From Bacteroidales bacterium (lineage in GTDB: Bacteria > Bacteroidota > Bacteroidia > Bacteroidales > GWA2-32-17): a stretch of DNA of 57,933 nt. The translations under genes were made by a program, and so were the position numbers. Below the pieces are notes generated by a model. The model saw nothing but the letters and a program-made list of their open reading frames with translations, did not search any database and was not told the DNA's origin. The stretch covers positions 1-57,933 of the forward strand of contig JABUFC010000016.1 of the NCBI GenBank assembly GCA_013314715.1, given 5' to 3'. Position 1 is the stretch's first letter; each line of letters starts with the position of its first letter. This document shows, one piece after another, positions 27,505 through 35,737 of this stretch.

Positions 27505-28827
27505 ATGGATAATAAGGTTCCCAAGCATATTATTAAGGGATACAATAAAACACGTAATTTCTATTGGCGACCAAAGATTTGCTATGCCCCATTTAATTCA
27601 ATACGTTTTTCGCTTTCGGGCAATATGTATTTTTGTTGTTATAATCGTTTTTATAGCTTAGGCAAATATCCGGAAGTAAGTATTCGTGAGGCATGGAATG
27701 GTGCTAAAGCTCAGGAATTTAGAAGTTATATTACAGACAAAAATCTTAGCTTAGGTTGTCATGCTTGCTACACGAAGCTTTTAAGCCAAAACTTTTATTC
27801 GGTAGGTGCACGCATTTACGATGGGTATAAGGCTCGAAAACAAGGACCTTCGCTCATGGAGTTTGAGATAAGTAATATATGTAACCTCGAATGTGTTATG
27901 TGCAATGGCGAAAACTCATCGCTTATTCGTAAAAACCGAGAAAAGGGCGAACCCTATCCCATTGTTTACGATGAGGCTTTTGTGGAACAAATTAAAGAAT
28001 TTATCCCTTATTTAGAAGAGGCTCGGTTTGTGGGCGGTGAACCCTTTTTGTCTGAATTGTATTTTAAAATTTGGAATGAAATTATACATATTAATCCTAA
28101 GACAAAAATTAATGTATTAACTAATGGAACTATACTGAATGACAGAATATTAGATTTGTATAAAAAACATAATTTTCATATCTCGTTTTCAATTGATTCG
28201 GTAAAAAAAGAAACGTATGAATCAATTCGTGTCAATGCCAACTACGACAAAGTAATGCATAATTTCCAAACCATTTATGAACTTTCACGAAAACTCAACA
28301 AAGAGCTATCGGTAAATATTTGTCCAATCCAAGCCAATATGTGGGAAATTCCCGACATGATTGAATATTACTCCAAACTTAATGTTCCTATAATTATACA
28401 TACAGTAGTCTATCCGGTAAATTTATCTATATCAAATTTAACAAAAGAACAATTAAAAAAATATTTAGAGTTTTTAAATGAACGATTAAAGCATAGCAAA
28501 CAAGAATCAAAAAATAATAGTCATTTTCTTATATGGTCTTCGTTTATTAGTCAAGTGAATTCTTATTATAAAATGGCCAATGAAAAAATCCTTTTCGAAA
28601 AAGATATGGTAGATGATTTAGTCGAGAAATTGAAAAATCGAATTAACTCCAATGAAAATCTTAAAGAATGGTTAAAGTTAAATGAAATTCTTTCAGGGAT
28701 TGAAGATAAAGCATTGTTGAGAAAGATAATAATTGGGTTATTTATTGTAGATAAGTCCTATATTTTGGCTGAACTTAAAAATAGTACTATGGAACAAATT
28801 AAACAAAGATTAATTAATATAAATTAG
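27505..28827 (+). CDS. Radical SAM protein with N-terminal twitch/SPASM-like domain (copy 2)
   Basis: A 440-residue paralogue of its neighbours. N-terminal cysteines are Cys26 (ICYAPF), Cys44-Cys45 (YFCCYN) and Cys85/Cys88 (GCHAC). The radical SAM CX3CX2C is Cys126/130/133 (CNLECVMC), followed by FVGGEPFL and VLTNGTIL. The C-terminal part differs from copies 1 and 3 and lacks the FNIRD ending, so it is the most divergent of the three. The start codon is two bases after the previous stop, so the genes are translationally coupled. Substrate unknown. Confidence 0.82.
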   Translation: MDNKVPKHIIKGYNKTRNFYWRPKICYAPFNSIRFSLSGNMYFCCYNRFYSLGKYPEVSIREAWNGAKAQEFRSYITDKNLSLGCHACYTKLLSQNFYSVGARIYDGYKARKQGPSLMEFEISNICNLECVMCNGENSSLIRKNREKGEPYPIVYDEAFVEQIKEFIPYLEEARFVGGEPFLSELYFKIWNEIIHINPKTKINVLTNGTILNDRILDLYKKHNFHISFSIDSVKKETYESIRVNANYDKVMHNFQTIYELSRKLNKELSVNICPIQANMWEIPDMIEYYSKLNVPIIIHTVVYPVNLSISNLTKEQLKKYLEFLNERLKHSKQESKNNSHFLIWSSFISQVNSYYKMANEKILFEKDMVDDLVEKLKNRINSNENLKEWLKLNEILSGIEDKALLRKIIIGLFIVDKSYILAELKNSTMEQIKQRLININ

Positions 28828-28831
28828 TTTA

Positions 28832-29731
28832 ATGACTCAAACTATAATACACATAGGTTATCCTAAAACTGCTACATCATGGTTTACTGATTTTTTTTAT
28901 CCCTATGTTCATAATGCTAATGTTAGTTATTCTGACAATATTTTTTATGATATGGATGCTAATCCACCATTTTTTAATATTGTTCATAATTCACCATTGC
29001 CACCTAAAGAACTACACATTATCATAGCTCATAAATTTGTTGGAATAGAAAATTTTAAATGGGATCATGGAGTGTATCGCCATTTTTTTTTGAAGCAACT
29101 TAAGCAAAAATATCCGAATGCTAAAATAATTGTTTTTATACGAAATCAAATAGATTTCTTAGCTTCGGTTTATTCAAGTTATCTTACACATGGAGGGAAT
29201 TATACATTCAAAAAATTATTTAAACAAGGGAAATTAGGCGATGGAACTATGTTTGCTTTTGAATACATAGATTATTATAAATTAATTAAATTGTATAAAG
29301 AAACATTTGGCGAAAATAATGTATATGTATATGTATTTGAGGAATTTATGAAAAACAATAGAACGTTTCTAGATACATTTAAGTCAACTTTTAATTTAGA
29401 TATAAATCTGCAACAACTGAATTATGAAAAGTATAATGAAACTTTACGCATTGGGTTAGCACGTTTAATAAAAATATCAAATTATTTTATTCGCAAGGGG
29501 GTACAGCCCAAAAAAAACTATTTTAATTTACCATTCCTTTTTAAATGGATGACTAAAAAAAATATTATTGCTATTAACCGATATCGTTTTTGGGGTAGAA
29601 AAATGAATAAAGAAGAAATTCTTGGAACCGAGCTTATCGAATATATGAAAAATTATTATAAAGAATCAAACCGAAAATTAATAGATGAACTAGGTATAAA
29701 AAACATTGCGGATTATAATTATCCTTTGTAA
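28832..29731 (+). CDS. Sulfotransferase domain protein
   Basis: This 299-residue enzyme is of the PAPS-dependent sulfotransferase fold. The 5'-phosphosulfate loop is GYPKTATSW (9-17) right at the N-terminus, and the 3'-phosphate motif is VFIRNQIDFLASVYSSYL (101-118) with Arg104 and Ser112. A late basic helix is also typical of the family. It would transfer sulfate from PAPS to a hydroxyl of a glycan, lipid or small molecule in the cytoplasm. It sits inside the radical SAM operon (gaps of 4 and 2 bases), which suggests that it acts on the same product. PAPS-forming enzymes are not in this window. Confidence 0.8.
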   Translation: MTQTIIHIGYPKTATSWFTDFFYPYVHNANVSYSDNIFYDMDANPPFFNIVHNSPLPPKELHIIIAHKFVGIENFKWDHGVYRHFFLKQLKQKYPNAKIIVFIRNQIDFLASVYSSYLTHGGNYTFKKLFKQGKLGDGTMFAFEYIDYYKLIKLYKETFGENNVYVYVFEEFMKNNRTFLDTFKSTFNLDINLQQLNYEKYNETLRIGLARLIKISNYFIRKGVQPKKNYFNLPFLFKWMTKKNIIAINRYRFWGRKMNKEEILGTELIEYMKNYYKESNRKLIDELGIKNIADYNYPL

Positions 29732-29733
29732 AA

Positions 29734-31164
29734 ATGAAACTTTTATTTTTAAATAAAAAACAAAATAATATTATTGGTGAGTTAAGCCCCAAAATTATCA
29801 GGCAATATAATAAGAAAAGATCCGTCAAAAATAGACAAATAATTTGTCATGCACCTTTTAAATCATTAACTTTCTTTTTTGGTGGTAAAGTCATGGCTTG
29901 TTGGCATAATAAACAGTACTTAATTGGGCAAATACCCGAAAATACGATTGAAGAAATTTGGTTTGGCGAAAAATTAAAAAAACTAAGAGAACATATTATT
30001 GCTAATAACTTAAGCTTAGGCTGCTTTGAATGTGATAAAAATATTCAAAATGGATTTTATACTTCAGCAGGTGCATGGCGTTATGACTATCTTCCTGAAG
30101 CAAAATCAGAATTCCCTGTTTCGATCGACTTCCAAACCTCAAATCAGTGTAACAATGAATGTATCATGTGCATTGGAGAATATTCATCAGCGATTCGCAT
30201 GCATAGAGAGAAAAAAAATAATTATCGTAATCCTTATGGAAAAGAGTTTATACAACAGTTGGAACTTTTTATTCCTCACTTAAAAGAAGCCTCATTTAGT
30301 GGAGGAGAAGTATTTCTTAGTGAACATTATTTCGAAATATGGGAAAAATTTGCTCAAATCAATCCAGATATAGTTGTTTCTGTTACGACCAACGGAACTG
30401 TTGTTAACGATCGTGTTAGATCATTACTCAATAAGCTAAAATTTAATATTAATATTTCTATAGATTCATTAGACAAAAACGTATTTGAAAGAATAAGAAA
30501 AAATTCACAGCTTGATATTGTTTTGTCTAATCTTCAATATTTTATTCATTATACTCAATCGAAAAATACAAACCTTAGTGTTCGTGTAAATGTAATGCAA
30601 CAAAATTATCCTCAAATACCTGAATTGATTAAGTATTTAAATAATCAAAATATACGAATACATTTTAATCAAGTAATTTTTCCACCCTATAGTGCTCTTT
30701 GGAGTTCAGATGAATCTATTTTAAATAGGATAATTGAATTGTACCAAAAAGAAAGACTCGAAACCAATACAACAATTCAACAAGGTAACAATCAGGCTTG
30801 GAATGATTTTATAAATCAAATAAAACAATGGAAAAAAATGTCCGTTCAACATGCTCAAATATTGCAAACGCATAAAAATACGAGTATAGATAAATTAGTA
30901 GAATTTCTTTTATGTAGAATAAAAGATAATTTGAAGTCAAATAGCTGTTTTGCTTTAAACGAAAAAGACCTTTTTATTACTTTTGTAAAAACAACTCTTG
31001 ATCAATGTCAAAGCGAAATAAATAATGATGAGCTTTTTAAAAGAGCTATTATTTTTTATTTAACTATGCCCATCAATCGTTTAATAGATGAATTTAATAT
31101 TAGAGATACCGAAAGTTTAATCGAGTTTACTAAACAAGCTGGCACATATAAAATATCGATTTAA
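29734..31164 (+). CDS. Radical SAM protein with N-terminal twitch/SPASM-like domain (copy 3)
   Basis: A 476-residue close paralogue of the protein at 26102: both share CHAPF, GAW-YDYLP, IDFQ-SN, SGGEVFL, LETNT and the C-terminal FNIRD block. N-terminal cysteines are Cys38, Cys56 and Cys97/Cys100 (GCFEC). The radical SAM cluster ligands are Cys139/143/146 (CNNECIMC). Note TACWHN where copy 1 has PCYYN. Copies 1 and 3 probably arose by duplication around copy 2 and the sulfotransferase. The start is two bases after the sulfotransferase stop. Confidence 0.82.
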   Translation: MKLLFLNKKQNNIIGELSPKIIRQYNKKRSVKNRQIICHAPFKSLTFFFGGKVMACWHNKQYLIGQIPENTIEEIWFGEKLKKLREHIIANNLSLGCFECDKNIQNGFYTSAGAWRYDYLPEAKSEFPVSIDFQTSNQCNNECIMCIGEYSSAIRMHREKKNNYRNPYGKEFIQQLELFIPHLKEASFSGGEVFLSEHYFEIWEKFAQINPDIVVSVTTNGTVVNDRVRSLLNKLKFNINISIDSLDKNVFERIRKNSQLDIVLSNLQYFIHYTQSKNTNLSVRVNVMQQNYPQIPELIKYLNNQNIRIHFNQVIFPPYSALWSSDESILNRIIELYQKERLETNTTIQQGNNQAWNDFINQIKQWKKMSVQHAQILQTHKNTSIDKLVEFLLCRIKDNLKSNSCFALNEKDLFITFVKTTLDQCQSEINNDELFKRAIIFYLTMPINRLIDEFNIRDTESLIEFTKQAGTYKISI

Positions 31165-31172
31165 AACGATTT

Positions 31173-32660
31173 ATGCAAAAAAGGAATATCATATTATTTT
31201 ATTATCCACTCATTGAGAAGGGTGAAGTTTTTCCAAATATTCCATGGGCGTTTTTATATCTTGAGCGAATGATTCGACATTTAGATGTGGAAATGATTTT
31301 ATTAGATGAACGATTGGAAAAAGATTTGCCAAAAACATTGAATGAATATAAGGATCGGGTTCTTTTTGCATCGGTAAGTGTAATGATAGGGCATCAGATT
31401 ACTGGAGCTATCCATTTTACTCGTTTGTTCAGAAGTATATCCAATAGGATTGTGCTGTGGGGTGGATGGTTTCCAACTATTTTACCCGAAATGATTTTAA
31501 AAGATGGATATGCCGATTATGTTTGTATGGGACAAGGAGAAATTCCATTTAAATTATTTGTCGAAAATTTCTTAAATGGTAAGGATGTTACTCAAATAAA
31601 AGGAATAGGAAGTAATAAAAATGGAGAATTAATAATAAATCCCAATAACGATTTCATTAATCCCGAAACGTTTGAAAAAGTAAACTTGGATTTAATAGAT
31701 ATTAATCGATTAATAGACATTAATGGTATTGTACCAATTGGAAAGAGAAGTGTAGATTATTTAGCCACTTCAGGGTGTCCTTATCAGTGTAAATTTTGTA
31801 ATGCGGTTCATTTATTTCATCGTAAATGGTACCCTAAAAATGTAGATCAAATAATACAAGATATTATCTATATAAAAAATAAAACAAATATTTCGCATGT
31901 AGATTTCCGCGACGATAATTTTTTTGGCAATAGACGGTTTATTCTAAATTTTTGTGAGGCTTTAATAAATGCAAATTTGGGTATTACATGGGAAGCTAAT
32001 GTTCATCTTGGTTTTTTGCTAAAAAACTTTACAGATAAAGATATGCAGCTTATTTATAAATCGGGTTGCCGATTATTAAGAATTGGTGCGGAATCTGGGA
32101 ACCAAGAAGTACTCGATTTTATTAATAAAAATACTACAGTTAGCGAAATTTATAAAGCAGTTCGTTTTTTAAAAAAACACAAAATAAAAACAAGATTTCT
32201 TACTATGTGTTGCTTTCCATTAAATCCACAAAAAGATTTTTGGGATACTGCAAAGTTGGTAGGAAGATCTATTCTTATAAATCCAAACTTAGAACCACGG
32301 TTTCGTTTTTTTGTACCGATACCTCAATCAGAGCTTTGGAAAATTAGTGTAGAAAAAGGCTTCCGATTGCCACCAACAACAGAAAAAATGATGGAATTTT
32401 TTACCGATTGTTTTACCTATCACTATATTACGCCGTGGAATAATAACGACTATCTTCAATACTTAAATAATTTTAATAATTTCTATTTTCTTTGGGCTAA
32501 TCCGAGATTTTATAAAAAATTTCCTAAACACTTAAAACCATTAGCATTGTTGTTAACGTTATTAATTTTTCCAATAGTGTTTTTGCGATTTAAAACAGGA
32601 ATTTTAAAATATCAATTTGAGGCTAAGATTTTTCTTCGTTTTACTCGTTATGTTCGTTAA
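31173..32660 (+). CDS. B12-binding-type radical SAM protein
   Basis: This 495-residue protein has an N-terminal Rossmann-like cobalamin-binding-type domain (about 5-160, with FASVSVMIGHQITGA and VLWGGWFPTILPE). The radical SAM core has Cys202/206/209 (SGCPYQCKFCN), FRDDNFFGN and RIGAESG. Class B radical SAM enzymes of this layout methylate unactivated carbon or cyclise and rearrange (BchE, TsrM and relatives). The DxHxxG cobalamin ligand motif is absent, which is usual in this radical SAM class. The last 100 residues contain a hydrophobic stretch (LALLLTLLIFPIVFL) that may be a membrane anchor. Its last 20 bases overlap the 3' end of the converging SGNH gene. Confidence 0.85.
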   Translation: MQKRNIILFYYPLIEKGEVFPNIPWAFLYLERMIRHLDVEMILLDERLEKDLPKTLNEYKDRVLFASVSVMIGHQITGAIHFTRLFRSISNRIVLWGGWFPTILPEMILKDGYADYVCMGQGEIPFKLFVENFLNGKDVTQIKGIGSNKNGELIINPNNDFINPETFEKVNLDLIDINRLIDINGIVPIGKRSVDYLATSGCPYQCKFCNAVHLFHRKWYPKNVDQIIQDIIYIKNKTNISHVDFRDDNFFGNRRFILNFCEALINANLGITWEANVHLGFLLKNFTDKDMQLIYKSGCRLLRIGAESGNQEVLDFINKNTTVSEIYKAVRFLKKHKIKTRFLTMCCFPLNPQKDFWDTAKLVGRSILINPNLEPRFRFFVPIPQSELWKISVEKGFRLPPTTEKMMEFFTDCFTYHYITPWNNNDYLQYLNNFNNFYFLWANPRFYKKFPKHLKPLALLLTLLIFPIVFLRFKTGILKYQFEAKIFLRFTRYVR

Positions 32661-33927
32661 TTTTTACTGTTAGAATAGCTTTAATTTTATTGACTAATAT
32701 ACTAGCAACTATTTTATTGCCTTCTTGAGTTAAATGGCAATAGTCGGTGTAAAATTCGGTGTTTTTAGGAATATTTTGGATTTCTTTATTGAAATCGATA
32801 AACATAAAATTATTTTTTTGTGCTAATTGTTCCATTTGGACAGACAAATAATCATCGAAAAAGTATTTTATTTCTAAACTTATAAGTGTTTCAATTTGTT
32901 CTATTTGTCTTATGTTTAATGAGCTAAAGTGCATTCTAACATTGATTGGGCTAATGTTTGATTGGAATAATTGTTCAACGGGCGATAATTGTTTATTGAT
33001 AGTTCGATGAAGCAAGGGTTGAAGCCCGAAAATAAAAGTGCTTTGATTGGTTTTACATACAGCATTGAAAAAAAGAACTTGTTTTTCAAATAGAAATGAA
33101 TTATTCAAAAATAGATGTTTATATTTTTGATAATCGTTGTTTAAAATTTTATTGTGTTGGTAGCCATAATAATATTTTAAATTTTCATTGCTTTCTTTTT
33201 TAACAGTCTTTTTAATATTTCTAAACCTTATAACGTTTAAAAGGTTAATCGTATTTGAAATGCTTTTGTCTTGTAAAGCCTTAGATATTTGGTATAGATT
33301 TATGTAAGAATCAAATTGTAAAGCACATTTAGTATAAGGTGAAATGCCTAAAAAATCGGTGATGTCGTTCATGCCGTCGAGCGAGATTACGATATCGGGT
33401 TTGAATTGCGAGATCGTTTCCATGTAATAAATAACCGATTGGTGCACCATTCGTTGAACTCCGGTCGCATTAATGACTTCAATTTTCTTCTGTGGGAACG
33501 ACTTTTCCAAAAGTCTTTTCAATTGACCTGCAATTGATGATTCATATGAATACACACCACTGGGATATTTTTTAACTATACAATAAGCCTCGCTCTGACC
33601 ATTGCCGAAAGCCGCAGACCCACCAAATAAGGCAATACGAAGTGTATTTGAGTCTTTTTCAATATTTAAGGGAGGTTCGGCAATAAAGCCATACTGATTG
33701 ATTACAAGGTCGTTTTCTGTTTTGTTTGTTTTTATGGTATTCGTAAATTTATAATAAGGACTATTGCCAAAAACATAGTAAGGCGATAAGGTGCGATTAA
33801 AAAGAGGAAAGGTTAATATATGACTGTTAGTAAATCGTAAAATAACATAAGAAGTTAATTCGAGTAATGATAATGTAATGATGAGAATGTAAAGATAAGA
33901 TAGTGTTTTTTTAATTATTTTTTTCAT
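32641..33927 (-). CDS. SGNH/GDSL hydrolase-like membrane protein
   Basis: The protein has 428 residues with an N-terminal signal anchor (about 10-30) and an SGNH fold. Block I has Ser104 in ALFGGSAAFGNG, block III is SLDGMNDITD, and the C-terminal DYCHLTQEGN supplies the Asp/His pair. It is expected to act outside the inner membrane as an esterase or acyltransferase on glycan or lipid O-acyl groups. It overlaps the upstream SGNH gene by 17 bases (33911-33927) and the converging radical SAM gene by 20. It forms an operon with the genes to 35266. Confidence 0.75.
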   Translation of the reverse strand: MKKIIKKTLSYLYILIITLSLLELTSYVILRFTNSHILTFPLFNRTLSPYYVFGNSPYYKFTNTIKTNKTENDLVINQYGFIAEPPLNIEKDSNTLRIALFGGSAAFGNGQSEAYCIVKKYPSGVYSYESSIAGQLKRLLEKSFPQKKIEVINATGVQRMVHQSVIYYMETISQFKPDIVISLDGMNDITDFLGISPYTKCALQFDSYINLYQISKALQDKSISNTINLLNVIRFRNIKKTVKKESNENLKYYYGYQHNKILNNDYQKYKHLFLNNSFLFEKQVLFFNAVCKTNQSTFIFGLQPLLHRTINKQLSPVEQLFQSNISPINVRMHFSSLNIRQIEQIETLISLEIKYFFDDYLSVQMEQLAQKNNFMFIDFNKEIQNIPKNTEFYTDYCHLTQEGNKIVASILVNKIKAILTVKINEHNE

Positions 33928-35113
33928 ATAAAGAGGGTATTAAATGGTATTGCAAAATGGCTTGATAAATGCCTTCTGACATTAGTTGATATCCTTTTGC
34001 CTTATGATGACCATCAATAGGCCAGTAGTATTTAGAAATATCTTTTGAAACCTCTATTTGCAAATAATATTCTAATAAATTGCATACAGGAATATTGTTT
34101 TGACGAAGTTTTTTAGTATGAATGTTCCAAAGCGGTAGTTTATTCTTTACTTCTTCTATACCAGGATTAAAAACAAATAAAAACTTAAAATGGTGTGTTT
34201 TACCTAATGCAACAAATTTTTTAATAGCGTCAAAAATAATTAAACTTGATTCATAAGCATATTCAAATTTGCGTTTTTTGTCAAGTAATTGTTTGTCGAA
34301 ACGTAATCTAAAAAATAAACGACTAATATAACTAATAGCATAAATAGGTTCCCACCATGGTGATTTTTTGAAAATAACCTGATTGCCTTTAAATCGCTCA
34401 AAACCACCACGAATCGCTATATCGAATAAATCGCTGTGATTGATATTTACTATTATCAGATGTGGATTATATTTCAATAATCGGTTAGTTAATAAATAAT
34501 ATTCAAAAACAGGATCGCTGCCACATATACCAGCATTCATAATAAAAATGGAAGTATTATTAAGTTTTCGTTCTAAAAAGCGTTGCCAGGTAGAATCTGC
34601 ATCAGCACCATCACCTTCAGTAAACGAATCACCTAAAGTTAGTATTCGGTATTTATTTTTTAGTTGTTTATAATTCCATTCTCTATCGCTAAAACCTTCA
34701 TTATTTAATTTTCTATAGTAAGAAAATTCGGGGCTAGATAATGTAATGTCAATGGTTCGTTTTTCTGTCCAATAGCGTTGATTAGGAGTGTAAGGTGAAA
34801 AATAGTGTCCCCAAAAATGTTTTTCGCTTGAAATGGCAGTTATTCCGAATATTCTTAAAAAAAGCTCAGCAAATCCAATGATAAAGAAAATTGAGGTAAA
34901 TAATAATATTAAGTTTTGCCTTTTTTTAAAATTATTTTTGTATATATGTTTAATACCATATATACAGATTAACCAAAGTGCTGTATAAAAAATAAAAGGA
35001 GTCAAATGATTGACACTATTGATGCCGTATATATAAAATCTTATTAGTTGAAAAACAAGTCCAATAAGAGTAACAATGAGCCAAAATCTTGTTTTTAAAA
35101 GAATATTAGGCAT
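33911..35113 (-). CDS. SGNH/GDSL hydrolase with three N-terminal membrane helices
   Basis: The protein has 400 residues. Hydrophobic segments at about 10-30, 38-55 and 68-90 precede the catalytic domain with LGDSFTEGDGADAD (Ser163), CGSDP and a C-terminal PIDGHHKAKGY block containing the Asp/His pair. Proteins of this type are regularly found next to SxtJ, DUF5989 and carbamoyltransferases in Bacteroidota and Cyanobacteria loci. Here those partners start three bases upstream (DUF5989) and on the opposite strand. It may modify the carbamoylated product in the periplasm (inference). Confidence 0.78.
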   Translation of the reverse strand: MPNILLKTRFWLIVTLIGLVFQLIRFYIYGINSVNHLTPFIFYTALWLICIYGIKHIYKNNFKKRQNLILLFTSIFFIIGFAELFLRIFGITAISSEKHFWGHYFSPYTPNQRYWTEKRTIDITLSSPEFSYYRKLNNEGFSDREWNYKQLKNKYRILTLGDSFTEGDGADADSTWQRFLERKLNNTSIFIMNAGICGSDPVFEYYLLTNRLLKYNPHLIIVNINHSDLFDIAIRGGFERFKGNQVIFKKSPWWEPIYAISYISRLFFRLRFDKQLLDKKRKFEYAYESSLIIFDAIKKFVALGKTHHFKFLFVFNPGIEEVKNKLPLWNIHTKKLRQNNIPVCNLLEYYLQIEVSKDISKYYWPIDGHHKAKGYQLMSEGIYQAILQYHLIPSLYEKNN

Positions 35114-35116
35114 AAA

Positions 35117-35266
35117 TTAAAATAAAGTATAAATAAAAGGAGCTAAAGAACTGCTTGATCCAAATATCAATAATGCCGATAAAATTATAAGTACAATAAT
35201 AATTGGTAATAGCCAAAATTTTTTTCTTGTTTTTAATAATTTCCAAATGTCAATTAAGGTTTCCAT
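35117..35266 (-). CDS. DUF5989 family small membrane protein
   Basis: This 49-residue single-span protein has METLIDIWKLLKTRKKFWL, a hydrophobic helix and a conserved end APFIYTLF. The frame extends 25 codons upstream to 35341, but homologues start at METL, so ATG 35266 is used. The longer start would overlap the divergent gene. Small DUF5989 proteins accompany SxtJ and NodU/CmcH carbamoyltransferases, as in the saxitoxin loci where sxtI, sxtJ and sxtK lie together. They may form a membrane scaffold. Function unknown. Confidence 0.75.
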   Translation of the reverse strand: METLIDIWKLLKTRKKFWLLPIIIVLIILSALLIFGSSSSLAPFIYTLF

Positions 35267-35279
35267 ATGGGAATTTTTA

Positions 35280-35287
35280 CAAAAATA
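35280..35287 (-). promoter_or_regulatory. -7 box for the DUF5989-SGNH operon
   Basis: Read on the minus strand this is TATTTTTG, matching TAnnTTTG, 13 bases upstream of the DUF5989 ATG. It lies back to back with the SxtJ promoter. Confidence 0.45.
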
Positions 35288-35318
35288 TTGAAAATATTGA
35301 TAAAATAAATTATTTTTG
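35288..35318 (+). promoter_or_regulatory. Promoter of the sxtJ-carbamoyltransferase pair
   Basis: TTG at 35288-35290, 20 bases, TATTTTTG at 35311-35318, ending 13 bases before the ATG. The pair forms a compact divergent promoter with the minus-strand box at 35280-35287. Confidence 0.65.
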
Positions 35319-35331
35319 AAAAAAAAACATA

Positions 35332-35736
35332 ATGTCTTCATTTAAAATTAAAGAGTTTTACCCATCATTGTCCCGAGAAAAAGTAAAAGATACTGGAATT
35401 ATTGTCGCTATATTTCTAATTTTATGGGGCTATTGGTCAAATAATGATTATATTTATATTTATATTATTCCAATATTATTGATTACAATACTTATTCCCA
35501 ACCTTTTTTACCCTATAGCATTCCTTATATTTGGTTTTGCCAATATTATAGGTAAAATAACTCAGCTAATTATTTTTTCAATTCTCTATTTTTTTTTAAT
35601 TACTCCTATTTCTCTTTTTCGAAAAGCTTTGAAAAAAGATTCTTTAAAAATATATGGTTTTAAAAAAACAAATAATACAGCTTTTATTGATAGAGAGCAC
35701 GAGTATACATACTTAGATTTAGAGAACCCTTATTGA
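35332..35736 (+). CDS. SxtJ-family membrane protein
   Basis: The protein has 134 residues with two strongly hydrophobic regions (about 20-60 and 60-95) and an N-terminal motif REKVKDTGIIVAIFL like that of SxtJ proteins. SxtJ was first named in the saxitoxin cluster next to the O-carbamoyltransferase SxtI, and its function is unknown. Here it is one base upstream of a NodU/CmcH-type carbamoyltransferase, the same pairing, so it probably assists carbamoylation at the membrane (inference). The C-terminus is soluble and acidic (YTYLDLENPY). Confidence 0.8.
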   Translation: MSSFKIKEFYPSLSREKVKDTGIIVAIFLILWGYWSNNDYIYIYIIPILLITILIPNLFYPIAFLIFGFANIIGKITQLIIFSILYFFLITPISLFRKALKKDSLKIYGFKKTNNTAFIDREHEYTYLDLENPY

Positions 35737-35737
35737 T

